Shown: positions 32,342-42,961 of the stretch, piece by piece
How the letters are laid out: each line of letters opens with the position of its first letter
Numbering within the stretch: the stretch's first letter is position 1
Program-made: the position numbers and the translations under genes
Assembly (NCBI GenBank): GCA_963705545.1
Contig: CAVPJX010000005.1
Span: forward strand, 248,001 to 312,000
Length of the DNA stretch: 64,000 nucleotides
Direction of reading: 5' to 3'
DNA from: DATBLY01 sp963705545
GTDB taxonomy: Bacteria > Actinomycetota > UBA4738 > HRBIN12
The notes under the pieces: model-generated
What the model was told of the DNA's origin: nothing
What the model saw: the letters and a program-made list of their open reading frames with translations, nothing else
The model's database searches: none

Positions 32342-34285
32342 ATGCCGGTCGTGTGGTCGCCGTCGCCGGAGTACGAGGAGCGGGCGAACGTCACCCGACT
32401 GATGCGCGCCCACGGGATCGAGACCTACGACGAGCTGCTCGCGCGCTCGATCGGCGACATCGCCTGGTTCTGGGACGCGGTCGTACGCGACCTCGGCCTG
32501 TCGTTCCTCGAGCCGTACGAGCGGGTGCTGGACACGTCGCGCGGCGTGCCGTGGACCACGTGGTTCACGGGGGGGAAGACGAACCTCGCCCACGCGTGCG
32601 TGGACGTCTGGTCGGAGCGGACGCCCGATGCCCCCGCCGTGGTGTGGGAGTCGGAGGACGGCGAGGTGCGCACGGTCTCGTACCACGAGCTCCGCGTGCT
32701 GACGGATCGGGTCGCCCACGGCCTGCGCGGGCTCGGGGTCCGCGAGCGGGACACGGTCGGCGTCTTCCTGCCGATGGCGCCGGAGACGGTCGCCGCCGTG
32801 ATGGCCTGCGCGAAGCTCGGGGCGATCTTCGTGCCGATCTTCAGCGGGTTCGGACCCGACGCGGTCGCGACGCGGCTGGCCGACGCCGGCGCCCGGGTGC
32901 TGATCACCGCGGACGGGTCGCTCCGCAAGGGCCGGCCGGTTCCGATGGCCGAGGTCGCGCGCCGCGCCGCCGAGCTGGCCGGCTGCGTCGAGCGGATCGT
33001 CGTGTGGCCGCGGCTGGGCGCGCGAGCGGCGAGCGGTCTCCCGACCGACGTTCCCTGGGACGCGCTCCTGGGAACCTCGCCGGAGCCGTTCGCGACGGAG
33101 CCGCTCGACAGCGAGCACCCGCTCTTCATCGGCTACACGAGCGGGACGACCGGGCGGCCCAAGGGCGCGGTGCACGTGCACGCGGGCTTCCTCGTGAAGG
33201 TCGCGAGCGAGGTCGCGTACCAGGTCGACCTGCATCCGGACGAGACGCTGCACTGGGTGACCGACCTCGGCTGGATCATGGGGCCCTGGGAGATCGTGGG
33301 CGCGCTGGCGCTCGGCGCCACGGTCCTGCTGACCGAGGGCGCGCCGAACGTCCCCGGCCCCGACCGCCTCTGGGCCACGGTCGAGCGCCACCGGGTCACG
33401 ACGCTCGGCGTGTCGCCGACGCTGATCCGCTCGCTGATCCCCTCCGGCGTCGAACCGGTGCGGGCGCACGACCGCTCGTCGCTGCGGATCCTCGCCTCGA
33501 CCGGAGAGCCGTGGAACCCCGATCCGTGGATGTGGCTGTTCCGGGAGGTCGGCGAGGGCCGGTGCCCGATCATCAACCTCTCCGGTGGGACCGAGGTCGG
33601 CGCGTGCTTCCTCTCGCCCCTGCCGATCACGGAGCTGAAGCCGACGACGCTCCGCGGTCCGGCGCTGGGGATGGATCTGCAGGTCTGGGGCCCGGACGGC
33701 CGCCCGGTCGCCCCGGGCGAGGTCGGCGAGCTCGTGTGCCGGCAGCCCTGGCCGGCGATGACGCGCGGGATCTGGGGCGACGACGAGCGGTACCTCGACA
33801 CGTACTGGCGTCGGTGGCCCGACGTCTGGGTCCACGGAGACTGGGCGAGCGTCGACGCGGACGGGTTCTGGTTCCTGCACGGCCGCAGCGACGACACGCT
33901 GTCGGTGGCCGGCAAGCGGCTCGGGCCGGCCGAGGTCGAGAGCGCCCTCGCGACGCACGCCGCGGTCGCCGAGTCGGCCGCCGTCGGCGTCCCGCATCCC
34001 GTCAAGGGCGAGGCGATCTGGTGCTTCGTCGCCCTCCGCCCCGGCGTCGAGCCGAGCGACGCGCTGGCCGCCGCGCTCACCGACGTCGTGGCCGACCACC
34101 TCGGGAGGTCGTTCGCCCCGGCGCGGGTGGTCTTCGTCGGCGAGCTGCCGAAGACCCGGTCGGCCAAGATCGTCCGCCGCGCGATCCGCGCGGCGGCCCT
34201 CGGCGAGGACCCGGGCGACCTCTCGAGCCTGGAGGACCCGGCGGCCGTCGACGCGATCCGGGCGGCCGTCGCGCCGCCGGCGTGA
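32342..34285 (+). CDS. Acyl-CoA synthetase of the acetyl-CoA synthetase type
   Basis: AMP-forming acid-CoA ligase. The 647-residue protein has FIGYTSGTTGRPKGAVHVHAG (P-loop), DLGWIMGPWEIVGAL, NLSGGTEVGACFL, VHGDWASVDADGFWFLHGRSDDTLSVAGKRLGPAEVE and, near the C-terminus, LPKTRSAKIVRRAIR with the adenylation lysine. The domain layout matches acetyl/propionyl-CoA synthetases rather than long-chain ligases. It likely activates the acid that feeds the divergent acyl-CoA dehydrogenase and thiolase-like operon. Confidence 0.9.
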   Translation: MPVVWSPSPEYEERANVTRLMRAHGIETYDELLARSIGDIAWFWDAVVRDLGLSFLEPYERVLDTSRGVPWTTWFTGGKTNLAHACVDVWSERTPDAPAVVWESEDGEVRTVSYHELRVLTDRVAHGLRGLGVRERDTVGVFLPMAPETVAAVMACAKLGAIFVPIFSGFGPDAVATRLADAGARVLITADGSLRKGRPVPMAEVARRAAELAGCVERIVVWPRLGARAASGLPTDVPWDALLGTSPEPFATEPLDSEHPLFIGYTSGTTGRPKGAVHVHAGFLVKVASEVAYQVDLHPDETLHWVTDLGWIMGPWEIVGALALGATVLLTEGAPNVPGPDRLWATVERHRVTTLGVSPTLIRSLIPSGVEPVRAHDRSSLRILASTGEPWNPDPWMWLFREVGEGRCPIINLSGGTEVGACFLSPLPITELKPTTLRGPALGMDLQVWGPDGRPVAPGEVGELVCRQPWPAMTRGIWGDDERYLDTYWRRWPDVWVHGDWASVDADGFWFLHGRSDDTLSVAGKRLGPAEVESALATHAAVAESAAVGVPHPVKGEAIWCFVALRPGVEPSDALAAALTDVVADHLGRSFAPARVVFVGELPKTRSAKIVRRAIRAAALGEDPGDLSSLEDPAAVDAIRAAVAPPA

Positions 34286-34306
34286 TCGGCCCGCCCGCTC
34301 TGCCGC

Positions 34307-34312
34307 TAGGGT
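34307..34312 (+). promoter_or_regulatory. -10 box of the DUF6328 gene (leaderless)
   Basis: TAGGGT, 8 nt before the ATG at 34321. Confidence 0.45.
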
Positions 34313-34320
34313 GGTCCCTC

Positions 34321-34806
34321 ATGGCGGACAACGACGAGGAATCCAGACGGCAGCAGCTGAACCGCGAGCTGCTCGAGCTGCTGAACGAGCTCCGCGTCGC
34401 GCTCGCCGGCGTGACCGTCCTGTTCGCGTTCCTGCTGACGCTCCCGTTCACGTCGCGCTTCGAGAAGCTCGATGAGCTCCAGCAGAACACGCTGATCTTC
34501 GCGTTCTTCGCGGCTGCGTCCGCCGTGATCACCCTCGTGATGCCGACCGCGTTCCACCGGATCCGCTGGCGCCACGGCGACAAGGAGGCGCTCCTGCGCA
34601 CGTCGAACCGCATGGCGCTGGTGGGCCTGGTGTGCTTGTCCGTCGCGCTCACCTCCGTCGTGCTCCTGTTCACGGAGCTCTTCTTCACCGAAGGCGTCGC
34701 GATCGCGATCACGGCGATCGTCGGGCTCGTGATCGCCGGGCTGTGGTTCGTGCTGCCGCTGGCCCGCTGGGCACGCGACGGCCTCGACGACCGGGACGAC
34801 CACTGA
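34321..34806 (+). CDS. DUF6328-type membrane protein
   Basis: A 161-residue protein with four helices. RQQLNRELLELLNELRVALAGVTVLFAFLLTLPF and FEKLDELQQNTLIFAFFAAASAVITLVMPTAFHRIRWR are the DUF6328 pattern (ELRVALPGVQVLFAFLLTVPF type). Function unknown. Acidic-basic tails face the cytoplasm. It is probably leaderless. Confidence 0.8.
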   Translation: MADNDEESRRQQLNRELLELLNELRVALAGVTVLFAFLLTLPFTSRFEKLDELQQNTLIFAFFAAASAVITLVMPTAFHRIRWRHGDKEALLRTSNRMALVGLVCLSVALTSVVLLFTELFFTEGVAIAITAIVGLVIAGLWFVLPLARWARDGLDDRDDH

Positions 34807-34819
34807 GGTCCGGTCCTCC

Positions 34820-34825
34820 TAGACT
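34820..34825 (+). promoter_or_regulatory. -10 box of the nitrilase-family gene (leaderless)
   Basis: TAGACT, 9 nt before the ATG at 34835. Confidence 0.45.
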
Positions 34826-34834
34826 GCGCGGACG

Positions 34835-35650
34835 ATGCGGGTCGCGATCTGCCAGATGCGGTCGGGCGACGACGTCGAGGCGAACGTCGCCGAGGCCGAG
34901 CGGCTCCTGAACGAGGCGGCCGACGGAGGCGCCGACCTCGCGGCGCTCCCGGAGGTCTTCCCGTACCTCGGCCCGGCGTCCCGTCGCGCCGAGGTGGCCG
35001 AGCCGGTGCCGGGTCCCGTGACCGATCGCCTGGCCGCGGTGGCGGCCGCGCGGGGGATGTGGGTGCTCGGGGGCAGCGTCCTCGAGCGGGACGGCGAGCA
35101 TGTGTTCAACACGTCGCCGCTGTTCGACCGGTCGGGCGAGCTCGTCGCGCGCTATCGCAAGATCCACCTGTTCGACGTGGAGCTGCCCGGGCAGCCGCCG
35201 TTCCGTGAGTCGGCCACCTTCACGCCCGGAGACCAACTGATCACGTTCGAGACGGACCAGGCACGTGTCGGGCTGTCGATCTGCTACGACCTGCGGTTCC
35301 CCGAGCTGTACCGGGGGCTGATGGCGCTCGGCGCAGAGGTGTTGCTGGTGCCGGCGCAGTTCCAGTTCGAGACCGGGAAGGACCACTGGCACGTCCTGCT
35401 GCGGGCCCGCGCGATCGAGGATCAGTGCTTCGTCGTGGCGGCGGGACAGTGGGGACCGTTCGGCGACGGCGAGGGCGGCCGACGCTCGTACGGGCACAGC
35501 CTGGTCGCCGACCCCTGGGGTCGGATCCTGGTCGAGGCGCCCGAGGAGGGTTCCGGGGTGTGGTTCGCCGACCTGGACCTGGGCGAGCTCCGGCGGATCC
35601 GCCAGCGGTTGCCCGCGTTGCAGCATCGCCGGCTCGGTCTCGTGTGCTGA
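34835..35650 (+). CDS. Carbon-nitrogen hydrolase (nitrilase superfamily)
   Basis: A 271-residue amidase-like enzyme with the Glu-Lys-Cys triad: ALPEVFPY (Glu about 40), ARYRKIHLFDVEL (Lys about 110) and GLSICYDLRFPELYR (Cys about 149). The closest functional group by motif is the omega-amidase/Nit type, which hydrolyses alpha-ketoglutaramate or deaminated glutathione. It starts a compact plus-strand run: the GNAT gene begins 10 nt after its stop. Confidence 0.88.
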   Translation: MRVAICQMRSGDDVEANVAEAERLLNEAADGGADLAALPEVFPYLGPASRRAEVAEPVPGPVTDRLAAVAAARGMWVLGGSVLERDGEHVFNTSPLFDRSGELVARYRKIHLFDVELPGQPPFRESATFTPGDQLITFETDQARVGLSICYDLRFPELYRGLMALGAEVLLVPAQFQFETGKDHWHVLLRARAIEDQCFVVAAGQWGPFGDGEGGRRSYGHSLVADPWGRILVEAPEEGSGVWFADLDLGELRRIRQRLPALQHRRLGLVC

Positions 35651-35660
35651 GGATCGCGGC

Positions 35661-36116
35661 GTGACGCGACGATCGATCGACGGCGGGATCGAGCTGGACG
35701 ACGATCGCGATCGGGTCGACGTCGACGCGGTGTTCGCCTTCCTCTCCGAGGAGGCGTACTGGGTCCCGGGCCGCTCCCGCGAGACGATCGAGCGGCTGAT
35801 CCGGGAGTCGACGCGGGTGGTGGCCGCCTACGACGGCCGGACCCTCGTCGGGTTCTGCCGGGTCGTCTCGGACGGCTCCAGCGTGGCCTGGCTCGGAGAC
35901 GTCTTCGTCGTGGCGTCGCACCGCGGCCTCGGGATCGCGACGGAGCTCGTCCGGGAGGCGGTCGAGGACCCGTACGTCCGCGACCTGCAGTGGTACCTGG
36001 GGACGCGCGACGCGCACGCGCTCTATCGGAAGTTCGGGTTCCGAGAGCCCGACGACGGCCGCACGATGGTGCGGTCGCGGGCCGTCTCACCGGAGGCCGG
36101 CGATGGGGTCGCATGA
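35661..36116 (+). CDS. GNAT-family N-acetyltransferase
   Basis: A 151-residue protein. VAWLGDVFVVASHRGLGIATELVREAVED is motif A of GNAT enzymes (V-x-x-x-x-RGxGIA), followed by ALYRKFGFREP. Substrate unknown. GTG start at 35661. Its last 14 nt overlap the HEAT-protein gene, so the two are translationally coupled. Confidence 0.88.
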   Translation: MTRRSIDGGIELDDDRDRVDVDAVFAFLSEEAYWVPGRSRETIERLIRESTRVVAAYDGRTLVGFCRVVSDGSSVAWLGDVFVVASHRGLGIATELVREAVEDPYVRDLQWYLGTRDAHALYRKFGFREPDDGRTMVRSRAVSPEAGDGVA

Positions 36117-36849
36117 GACGTACGTCCGCGAGCTGTCGGACGCCACGGACCGCGACGCGTATCTGATCGAGCGCTCCGGCTTGCCGGGCCCCCGCGGCAA
36201 CCTGGAGCTGCTCGACGCGGCCGCCGACGTCGCGGACGCGGCGGAGATCCGGCGGTGGGCGGCGATCGGCCCGGACGAGGCCGGGACGAACGAGCCGCGT
36301 GGGTTCCTGGCGATGTGCGGGGTGGCCGGGCTGGGTCGCCTCGCGGTCGAAGGCGATCGGGCCGCCGTCGGGGAGCTCCGGGTGCACGCGAACGATCCCC
36401 GCTGGCGCGTGCGCGAGGCCGTCGCGATCGCGCTGCAGCGGATCGGCGACGCCGACCTCGACGAGCTCTCCCGGATCGCGGAGGCCTGGTCGGACGGCAC
36501 GGCCTACGAGCGGCGGGCGGCGGCCGCGGCGGTGGCGGAGCCGAGGTTGCTGCGGGACCCGGAGGCCGCCGCCCGTGCGGTGTCGCTCTTCGACCGGATC
36601 ACCGCTTCCTTCGTCGCCGATCCTGGCGACCGGCGCAGCGACGAGCTCCGGACGCTCCGCAAGGCCCTCGGCTACGGCTGGAGCGTCGTGATCGTCGCCG
36701 ACCCGTCGCACGGGAAGCGGGCGTTCGAACGGTGGCTCGGCTCGGACGATAACGACGTGCGATGGATCTGCCGCGAGAACCTGAAGAAGGCGAGGCTCGA
36801 GCGGCTGGACGCGACGTGGGTCCGGGACAGCCGAGACCGGCTCCTCTAG
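36103..36849 (+). CDS. HEAT-repeat-like helical protein
   Basis: A 248-residue alpha-helical protein. Repeats of the type DPRWRVREAVAIALQRIGDAD and ERRAAAAAVAEPRLL and DNDVRWICRENLKKARLERL look like HEAT repeats. FLAMCGVAGLGRLAVEG is a buried helix. No enzyme motif. It overlaps the GNAT gene at its 5' end, and its stop codon is embedded in the hairpin at 36843-36867. Confidence 0.75.
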   Translation: MGSHETYVRELSDATDRDAYLIERSGLPGPRGNLELLDAAADVADAAEIRRWAAIGPDEAGTNEPRGFLAMCGVAGLGRLAVEGDRAAVGELRVHANDPRWRVREAVAIALQRIGDADLDELSRIAEAWSDGTAYERRAAAAAVAEPRLLRDPEAAARAVSLFDRITASFVADPGDRRSDELRTLRKALGYGWSVVIVADPSHGKRAFERWLGSDDNDVRWICRENLKKARLERLDATWVRDSRDRLL

Positions 36850-36867
36850 TCTGGGCCAGACTAGAGG
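36843..36867. terminator. Bidirectional hairpin carrying both convergent stop codons
   Basis: CCTCTAGTCT and AGACTAGAGG form a perfect 10-bp stem with loop GGGCC. The HEAT gene stop (36847-36849) is in the left arm and the mocA stop (36861-36863, minus strand) is in the right arm. Confidence 0.6.
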
Positions 36868-37422
36868 TCCTCCGGGATGTCGATGTCCGGCGGGACGTCG
36901 GCATCCACCGGGACCTCCTCGACCCACTCGGGATGCGAGGCGGCGAGCAGTCGGGCCCCCACATCGCCGTGAAGGTGCCCGGCCTCGCCGTAGATCTCGC
37001 GCGACAGCAGCGACGGCCCCGGACCGTCCCGGTACGCCGCGCGCACGATCTGCATCCGCGTCGCGTGGAACCGATCGACCAACGCGCGGACGACCTCCGG
37101 CGTGACGCCGGGTTGGTCTGCCATCAGCACCACGGCGGCCTCGCTCTCGTCGTCGAGGGCGTGGATCGCGGCCGCGAGCGACGTCGCCTGGCCGTCGGCG
37201 AAGGAGGGGTTGTAGACGATCCGGCCGTCGTCGGGGAGCGTCACCGCCGCCGCGACCTTCACCGCGTCGTGGCCGGTGACCACGATCACCTCGTCGACGC
37301 CGGCGGCGGTCGAGCGCATCCACCGCGTGCTGGACCAGCGGCTTGCCGCCCAGGAGCGCGAGCTGCTTCGTGCCGCCGAACCGGGTTCCGGTCCCGGCCG
37401 CCAGCACGATCCCGGAGATCAC
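36861..37422 (-). CDS. mocA: Molybdenum cofactor cytidylyltransferase-like protein (MocA; one frameshift)
   Basis: About 186 residues after removing one extra C near 37312. It begins MISGIVLAAGTGTRFGGTKQLALLGGKPLVQHAV (nucleotidyltransferase loop LAAGxGTRxGxxK), then VIVVTGHDAVKVAAAV, NPSFADGQATSLAAAI, VVLMADQPGVTPEVV and LHGDVGARLL. MocA adds CMP to Mo-molybdopterin, giving the dinucleotide cofactor used by CO dehydrogenase. It is the last gene of the cox operon and follows coxG with its stop and start one base apart. Confidence 0.85.
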
Positions 37423-37423
37423 C

Positions 37424-38044
37424 TCAGGAGGTCGGCGACTTCGGCGTCAGCTTGAACAGCCGGCGGAAGAACCCGGTGACCACGGCCCAGATCGCCGAGA
37501 GCCCCAGCCCGATCCCGCCGACGGGCTTCGCGGCGACGGGCGCGGGAGCCGGCGCGGTTTCCCCGGGCTCACCCGGCGCCGCGGTCGGAGCCTGCGACGC
37601 CTCGATCGACGCCTCCAGGCAGTCCGCGAACTGCTGCGTGAGCTTCTTCGAGATCTCGGGCAGCAGGCCGCGGGAGAGCTGCGCGGCCGCGCCGGTGAGG
37701 GTGATGTCGGCCTGCATCTTCACGGTGGTCTTCCCGTCGACGGGCGGCTCGAGCCAGGAGGTGACCTTCGCGGTCGCGGCGCCCTTGCCCTTCGACTCCA
37801 TGCCCTTGGCCGAGAGCGTCACGCGGTGCGCCGCGTCGTCGCGTTCCTCCATCGTCACGGTGCCGGCGAACGAGAGGGAGACCGGGCCGAACTTCGCGTT
37901 GAGCTTGCCCTTCCAGTTCGTGTCGTCGACGACCTCGGTGAGCTCGGCGCCCGGCATGCACGGCGCGATCCGCTCGACGTCCAGCAGGTACTGCCACAGG
38001 AACCCGGGGTCGGCGGCGACGGTGAACTCGTTCTCGATCAGCAT
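37424..38044 (-). CDS. coxG: CoxG-type SRPBCC protein
   Basis: A 206-residue CO dehydrogenase subunit G family protein: EFTVAADPGFLWQYLLDVERIAPCMPGAEL, KGKLNAKFGPVSLSFAGTV, KGKGAATAKVTSWLEPPVDGKT and LLPEISKKLTQQFADCLEA. The C-terminus has a Pro/Ala linker and a hydrophobic helix (GIGLGLSAIWAVVTGFF) with basic end, so it is probably a membrane anchor, as CoxG recruits CO dehydrogenase to the cytoplasmic membrane. A TAAGCT box 6 nt before the ATG overlaps the stop of the preceding gene. Confidence 0.88.
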   Translation of the reverse strand: MLIENEFTVAADPGFLWQYLLDVERIAPCMPGAELTEVVDDTNWKGKLNAKFGPVSLSFAGTVTMEERDDAAHRVTLSAKGMESKGKGAATAKVTSWLEPPVDGKTTVKMQADITLTGAAAQLSRGLLPEISKKLTQQFADCLEASIEASQAPTAAPGEPGETAPAPAPVAAKPVGGIGLGLSAIWAVVTGFFRRLFKLTPKSPTS

Positions 38045-38050
38045 GGCGCG

Positions 38051-38056
38051 AGCTTA
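38051..38056 (-). promoter_or_regulatory. Possible internal -10 box before coxG
   Basis: TAAGCT on the minus strand, 6 nt before the ATG at 38044. Its first three bases are the TAA stop of the XdhC-YHS gene. Confidence 0.35.
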
Positions 38057-39023
38057 CCCGCTGACCGCGAGGTACTTCGCCGGATCCGCCTCGAACGACT
38101 CCAGGCATCCGGCCGAGCAGAAGTAGAACGTCTGGCCCTCGTGCACGGTGCGGTACCGCGCGTCCGCCACGTCGACCGTCATCCCGCAGACGGGGTCGAT
38201 CGCCTCGTGGCGCGCGGGCACCTCCGCCGGCGCGGCGACCTCGAGCTTGCCGGCCGCCTTCAGCTGGACGATCTCGGCCAGGACCGCGACGGCGATCTCG
38301 TCGGTCCCGACGTGACCGAGGTCGAGGCCCGCCGGGCCGTGCACCCGGGCGAGCGCGTCGTCCGAGATGCCGCGATCGCGCAGGTACCCGAGGACCGAGT
38401 CGACGCGCTTGCGCGATGCGACGAGGCCGACGTAGGCCGCGGGCGTCGACAGCGCCCGCTCCAGGGCATCCTCGTCGTAGTGCCCCTGCGTCGCGACGAC
38501 GACGAACGACCGCTCGTCGACGTCCGAGAGGTCGAGCGAGGTCAGCACGCGGCCGGCGCCCGGGTGATCCGAGGGGTCGCCGCCGTCGTCGATCGCGAGG
38601 CTCCGCCAGCCCAGGCTCGCGGCGAGGGCGACGAGCGCCTTCGCCGCCGGCGAACGTCCGATCGCGACGAGCTGCGGTTGCGGCAGGACCGGTTCCACGT
38701 AGACCTCCAAGGCTCCTTCGCTCTGGCAGGCGATCGGCACGGTGACGACGCCCGTCGCGCGCGTGGCCCTCCAACTCCTCCGGCGGGCCGAGGAACAGCA
38801 GGGTCGGCTCGCCCCGTTCCAGGGCCTTGACGGCCTCCCGCACCACGGTCGGCTCGGCGCACGCCCCGCCCAGCCACCCGTGGACCTTGCGGTCCGGGGT
38901 GATCAGGGCGGTCGCGCCCTCCTTGCCGGACGACGGCGCGCGCCGCCACACGACGGTCGCCAGCACGAACGGCTCCCCCCGGGCCGACAGGTCGGCGGCC
39001 AGCCGGAGGACGTCGGGCCTCAC
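38054..39023 (-). CDS. XdhC/CoxF-like protein with a C-terminal YHS domain (one frameshift)
   Basis: About 322 residues after removing one extra G near 38745. N-terminal XdhC domain: SARGEPFVLATVVWRRAPSSGKEGATALI, GWLGGACAEPTVVREAV; Rossmann part: VAIGRSPAAKALVALAASLGW, VVVATQGHYDEDAL, VGLVASRKRVDSVLGYL, RVHGPAGLDLGHVGTDEIAV. The last about 48 residues form a YHS domain: DPVCGMTVDVADARYRTVHEG, FYFCSAGCLESFEADPAKYL, a metal-binding Cys pattern. XdhC proteins help insert or sulfurate the Mo cofactor. GTG start at 39023 overlaps the coxL stop as GTGA. Confidence 0.85.
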
Positions 39024-41395
39024 GAGCCGCCCGCACCCCCGGCCTTCGCCGCCTCCATCGCCTCCCACACCTTCGCCGAGGTGACCGGCATGTCGATGTT
39101 CTTCACACCGGACGGCCACAGCGCGTCGATCACGGCGTTCACGTAGGCGGCGGGGGAGCCGACCGTGGCCGACTCGCCGACGCCCTTCGCGCCGATCGGG
39201 TGGTGCGGCGACGGCGTGACGGTCTCGCCCAGCTCGAACTTCGGCGTCTCCCACGCGGTGGGGATCAGGTAGTCCATGAAGTTCGTGCCGATCGCGTTGC
39301 CGACCTCGTCGAACGTGATCAGCTCCATCGCGGCGATCGCGTAGCCCTCGGTGAGCCCACCCTGGATCTGGCCCTCGACGATCATCGGGTTGATCCGCAC
39401 GCCGCAGTCGTCGACCGCGACCATCCGCCGGACCTTCCACACGCCGGTGTCGGGGTCGACCTCGACCGCGACGACGTAGGTCCCGAACGGGAACGTCAGG
39501 TTCGGCGGGTCGTAGTAGTAGACGCCCTCGAGGCCCGCCTCCATGTCGTCGGGGAAGTTCGTGTACGCGGCGAACGCCACGTCCTGGATCGTCTTCACCT
39601 GGTCGGGCGCGCCCTTCACCGAGAACTTCCCGGCGTCGTACTCGATGTCCTCCTCGGACACCTCGAGGAGGTGCGCGGCGAGCTTCATCGCCTTCTCGCG
39701 GACGCGGCGGGCGACCATCGCGGTGGCCGCCCCGACCGTCGGGGTCGAGCGCGAGGCGTACGTTCCCAGCCCGTACGGCGTGTTGTCCGTGTCGCCGTGC
39801 ATCACCTTGATGTCCTCTGGCTGGATCCCGAGCTCGCTCGACACGATCTGGGCGAACGTCGTCTCGTGGCCCTGCCCCTGGGTCTGCGAGCTGATCTTCA
39901 GGATCGCCTTGCCGGTCGGGTGGATCCGGAGCTCGGCGCCGTCGTTCATCTTCACGCCGATGATGTCGTAGTCCTTGGCGGGACCCGCGCCCGACGACCT
40001 CGGTGAACGACGCCATCCCGATCCCGAAGAGCTTGCCCTGCGCGCGCGCTTCGCTCCTGCTCCTTTCGCAGCTCGGCGTAGCCGATCATCTCGAGCGCCT
40101 TGTCCATGGCGCCTTGGTAGTCGCCGGAGTCGTAGACGAATCCCGTCGAGGACGTGTACGGGAACTGGTCCTTCTCGGATGAAGTTCTTCTTGCGGAGCT
40201 CGACCGGATCCATCCCCAGCTCGTAGGCGGCGTTCTGCACCAGTCGCTCGATCAGGTACGAGGCCTCGGTCACGCGGAACGAGCACCGGTAGGCGACGCC
40301 GCCGGGCGCCTTGTTCGTGTACGCGCCCTCGGCCGACACGTGGGTCGCCGGCAGGTCGTAGGACCCGCTCACGATGTGGAACAGACCCGACCTTGAACTT
40401 CGACGGCTGCGCGTCGGCGTAGAACGCGCCCTCGTCGGCCAGGAGCGAGGCCCGCAGGCCGAGCATCGTGCCGTCGTTCTTCAGCGCCAGCTCTCCGTGC
40501 ATGTGGTAGTCGCGGGCGAACCCGGTCGAGATCAGGTTCTCGGAGCGGTCCTCGATCCACTTGACCGGATGGCCGAGCAGGAGCGATGCGGCCGTCGCCA
40601 CGACGTAGCCCGGGTACACCGGCACCTTGTTCCCGAACCCGCCGCCGATGTCGGGCGAGATGATCGCGGATCTTCTCCTCGGGGAGGCCGGCGACCAGCG
40701 CGAAGACCGTGCGGATCGCGTGCGGGCGCCTGCGACGTCATGTAGATCGTCGCCTGTCCCGTCGCCGGGTCGATGTCGGCGATGCAGCCGCACGTCTCGA
40801 GCGGCGCCGGGTGGCAGCGCGGGTAGAACGTGTCGAGCGAGACGACCTTGTCGGCCTGCGGCGAACGCCGCGTCGGTCGCCTCCTTGTCGCCCGTCTCCC
40901 AGTGGTAGATGTGGTTGTCGTTCTGGCCTTCCTTGTCGGTCCGGATCACCGGGGCGCTCGGCCTCGAGCGCCTGCTGCGGCGTGGTGACCGGGTCGAGCG
41001 GCTCGTAGTCGACGTCGATCAGCTCGAGCGCGTCCTTGGCGATGTACGGGTCGGTCGCGATCACCGCCGCGACCTCCTGGCCCTGGAAGCGCACCTTGTC
41101 GGTCGCCAGGACGGCCTGCGTGTCGCCGGAGAGCGTCGGCATCCAGGCGAGGTTGTGCTGGGCCATCAGCTCGCCGGTGACGACCGCGATCACGCCGTCC
41201 AGCGCCTGCGGCCTTCGAGCCGTCGACGCTCGTTCAGGTTCGCGTGGGCGTACGGGCTGCGCAGGATCGCCATGTGGAGCATGCCCGGGCAGGTGGATGT
41301 CGTCGATGTAGTTGCCGGCGCCGCGGATGAATCGGTCGTCCTCGATGCGGCGGACGCTGTGTCCGAGTACCGCGGATCTCTTCGGTGTCTGCCAT
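39020..41395 (-). CDS. coxL: Form I aerobic CO dehydrogenase large subunit CoxL (about twelve frameshifts)
   Basis: Mo-Cu catalytic subunit oxidising CO to CO2. Restored by removing single extra bases near 41373, 41288, 41222, 41212, 40958, 40862, 40730, 40667, 40385, 40180, 40052 and 40005, it is 787 residues, the length of the family. Evidence: VRRIEDDRFIRGAGNYIDDI at the N-terminus, IGGGFGNKVPVYPGYV, then GVAYRCSFRVTEASYLIERL. The AYRCSFR loop at 40274-40294, with the Cys that binds Cu, is diagnostic of form I CoxL; other Mo hydroxylases have AYRGAGR. QTQGQGHETTF and GAKGVGESATVGSP follow. GGAAGGAG lies 10 nt before the ATG. Confidence 0.9.
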
Positions 41396-41428
41396 CTTGG
41401 TCGGGCTCCTTCCGCTCGGCGTTGGCCG

Positions 41429-41915
41429 TCAGGCGCGGACCGGCGGTCTGCGGCCTTCGCCTTGCGCCGCGGCCTGGATCGCCTTCACGATGTTCATGTA
41501 GCCGGTGCAGCGGCAGATGTGACCCGAGATCGCCCAGCGGACGTCGTCGTCGGTGGGCGTCGGGGTTCTTCTCGATCAGCGCGGAGCCGACGAGCATCAT
41601 GCCCGGCGTGCAGAAGCCGCACTGGAGACCGTGCTCTTCCTTGAACGCGGCCTGGATCGGGTCGAGCCCGGCCGCGGTCCGGCCAGGCCCTCGACCGTCG
41701 TGATCGAGCGGCCGTCGGCCTGGACGCCGAACATCGTGCACGACTTCACCGGGGTGCCGTCCAGCAGCACGGTGCACGCGCCGCAGCTCGTCGTGTCGCA
41801 CCCGATGTGCGTGCCCGTGAGGCCGAGGTCCTCGCGGATCACGTGCACCAGCAGCCGGCGCGGCTCGACGTCGACCGTGTGGCTCGGCGCCGTTGACGGT
41901 GATCGTGACTTCCAT
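41429..41915 (-). CDS. coxS: CO dehydrogenase small iron-sulfur subunit CoxS (about four frameshifts)
   Basis: About 160 residues after removal of extra bases near 41890, 41696, 41690 and 41577. It carries both [2Fe-2S] motifs: HIGCDTTSCGACTVLLDG (plant-type cluster) and GLQCGFCTPGMMLVGSALI with HICRCTGYMNIVKAIQAAA (second cluster). It passes electrons from the Mo site to FAD in CoxM. ATG at 41915 lies 30 nt after the coxM stop. Neighbour order M-S-L is that of known cox operons. Confidence 0.9.
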
Positions 41916-41945
41916 CGCGTCGTTCTCCTCTCGGGGTGCCGCGGC

Positions 41946-42823
<878 letters not shown>

Positions 42824-42961
42824 CGCGAACGCTCCCTTCTGGGCAGACGGCTGTGCGGAACGAGGCCGAACGATGCGTTTATCGCACGGGCGGCGAGAAC
42901 GGGCAACCCACGGTGCGCGGCGCGGTTGCGGGGGAGTCATCCTCGGGGAAGGATGAGGATC

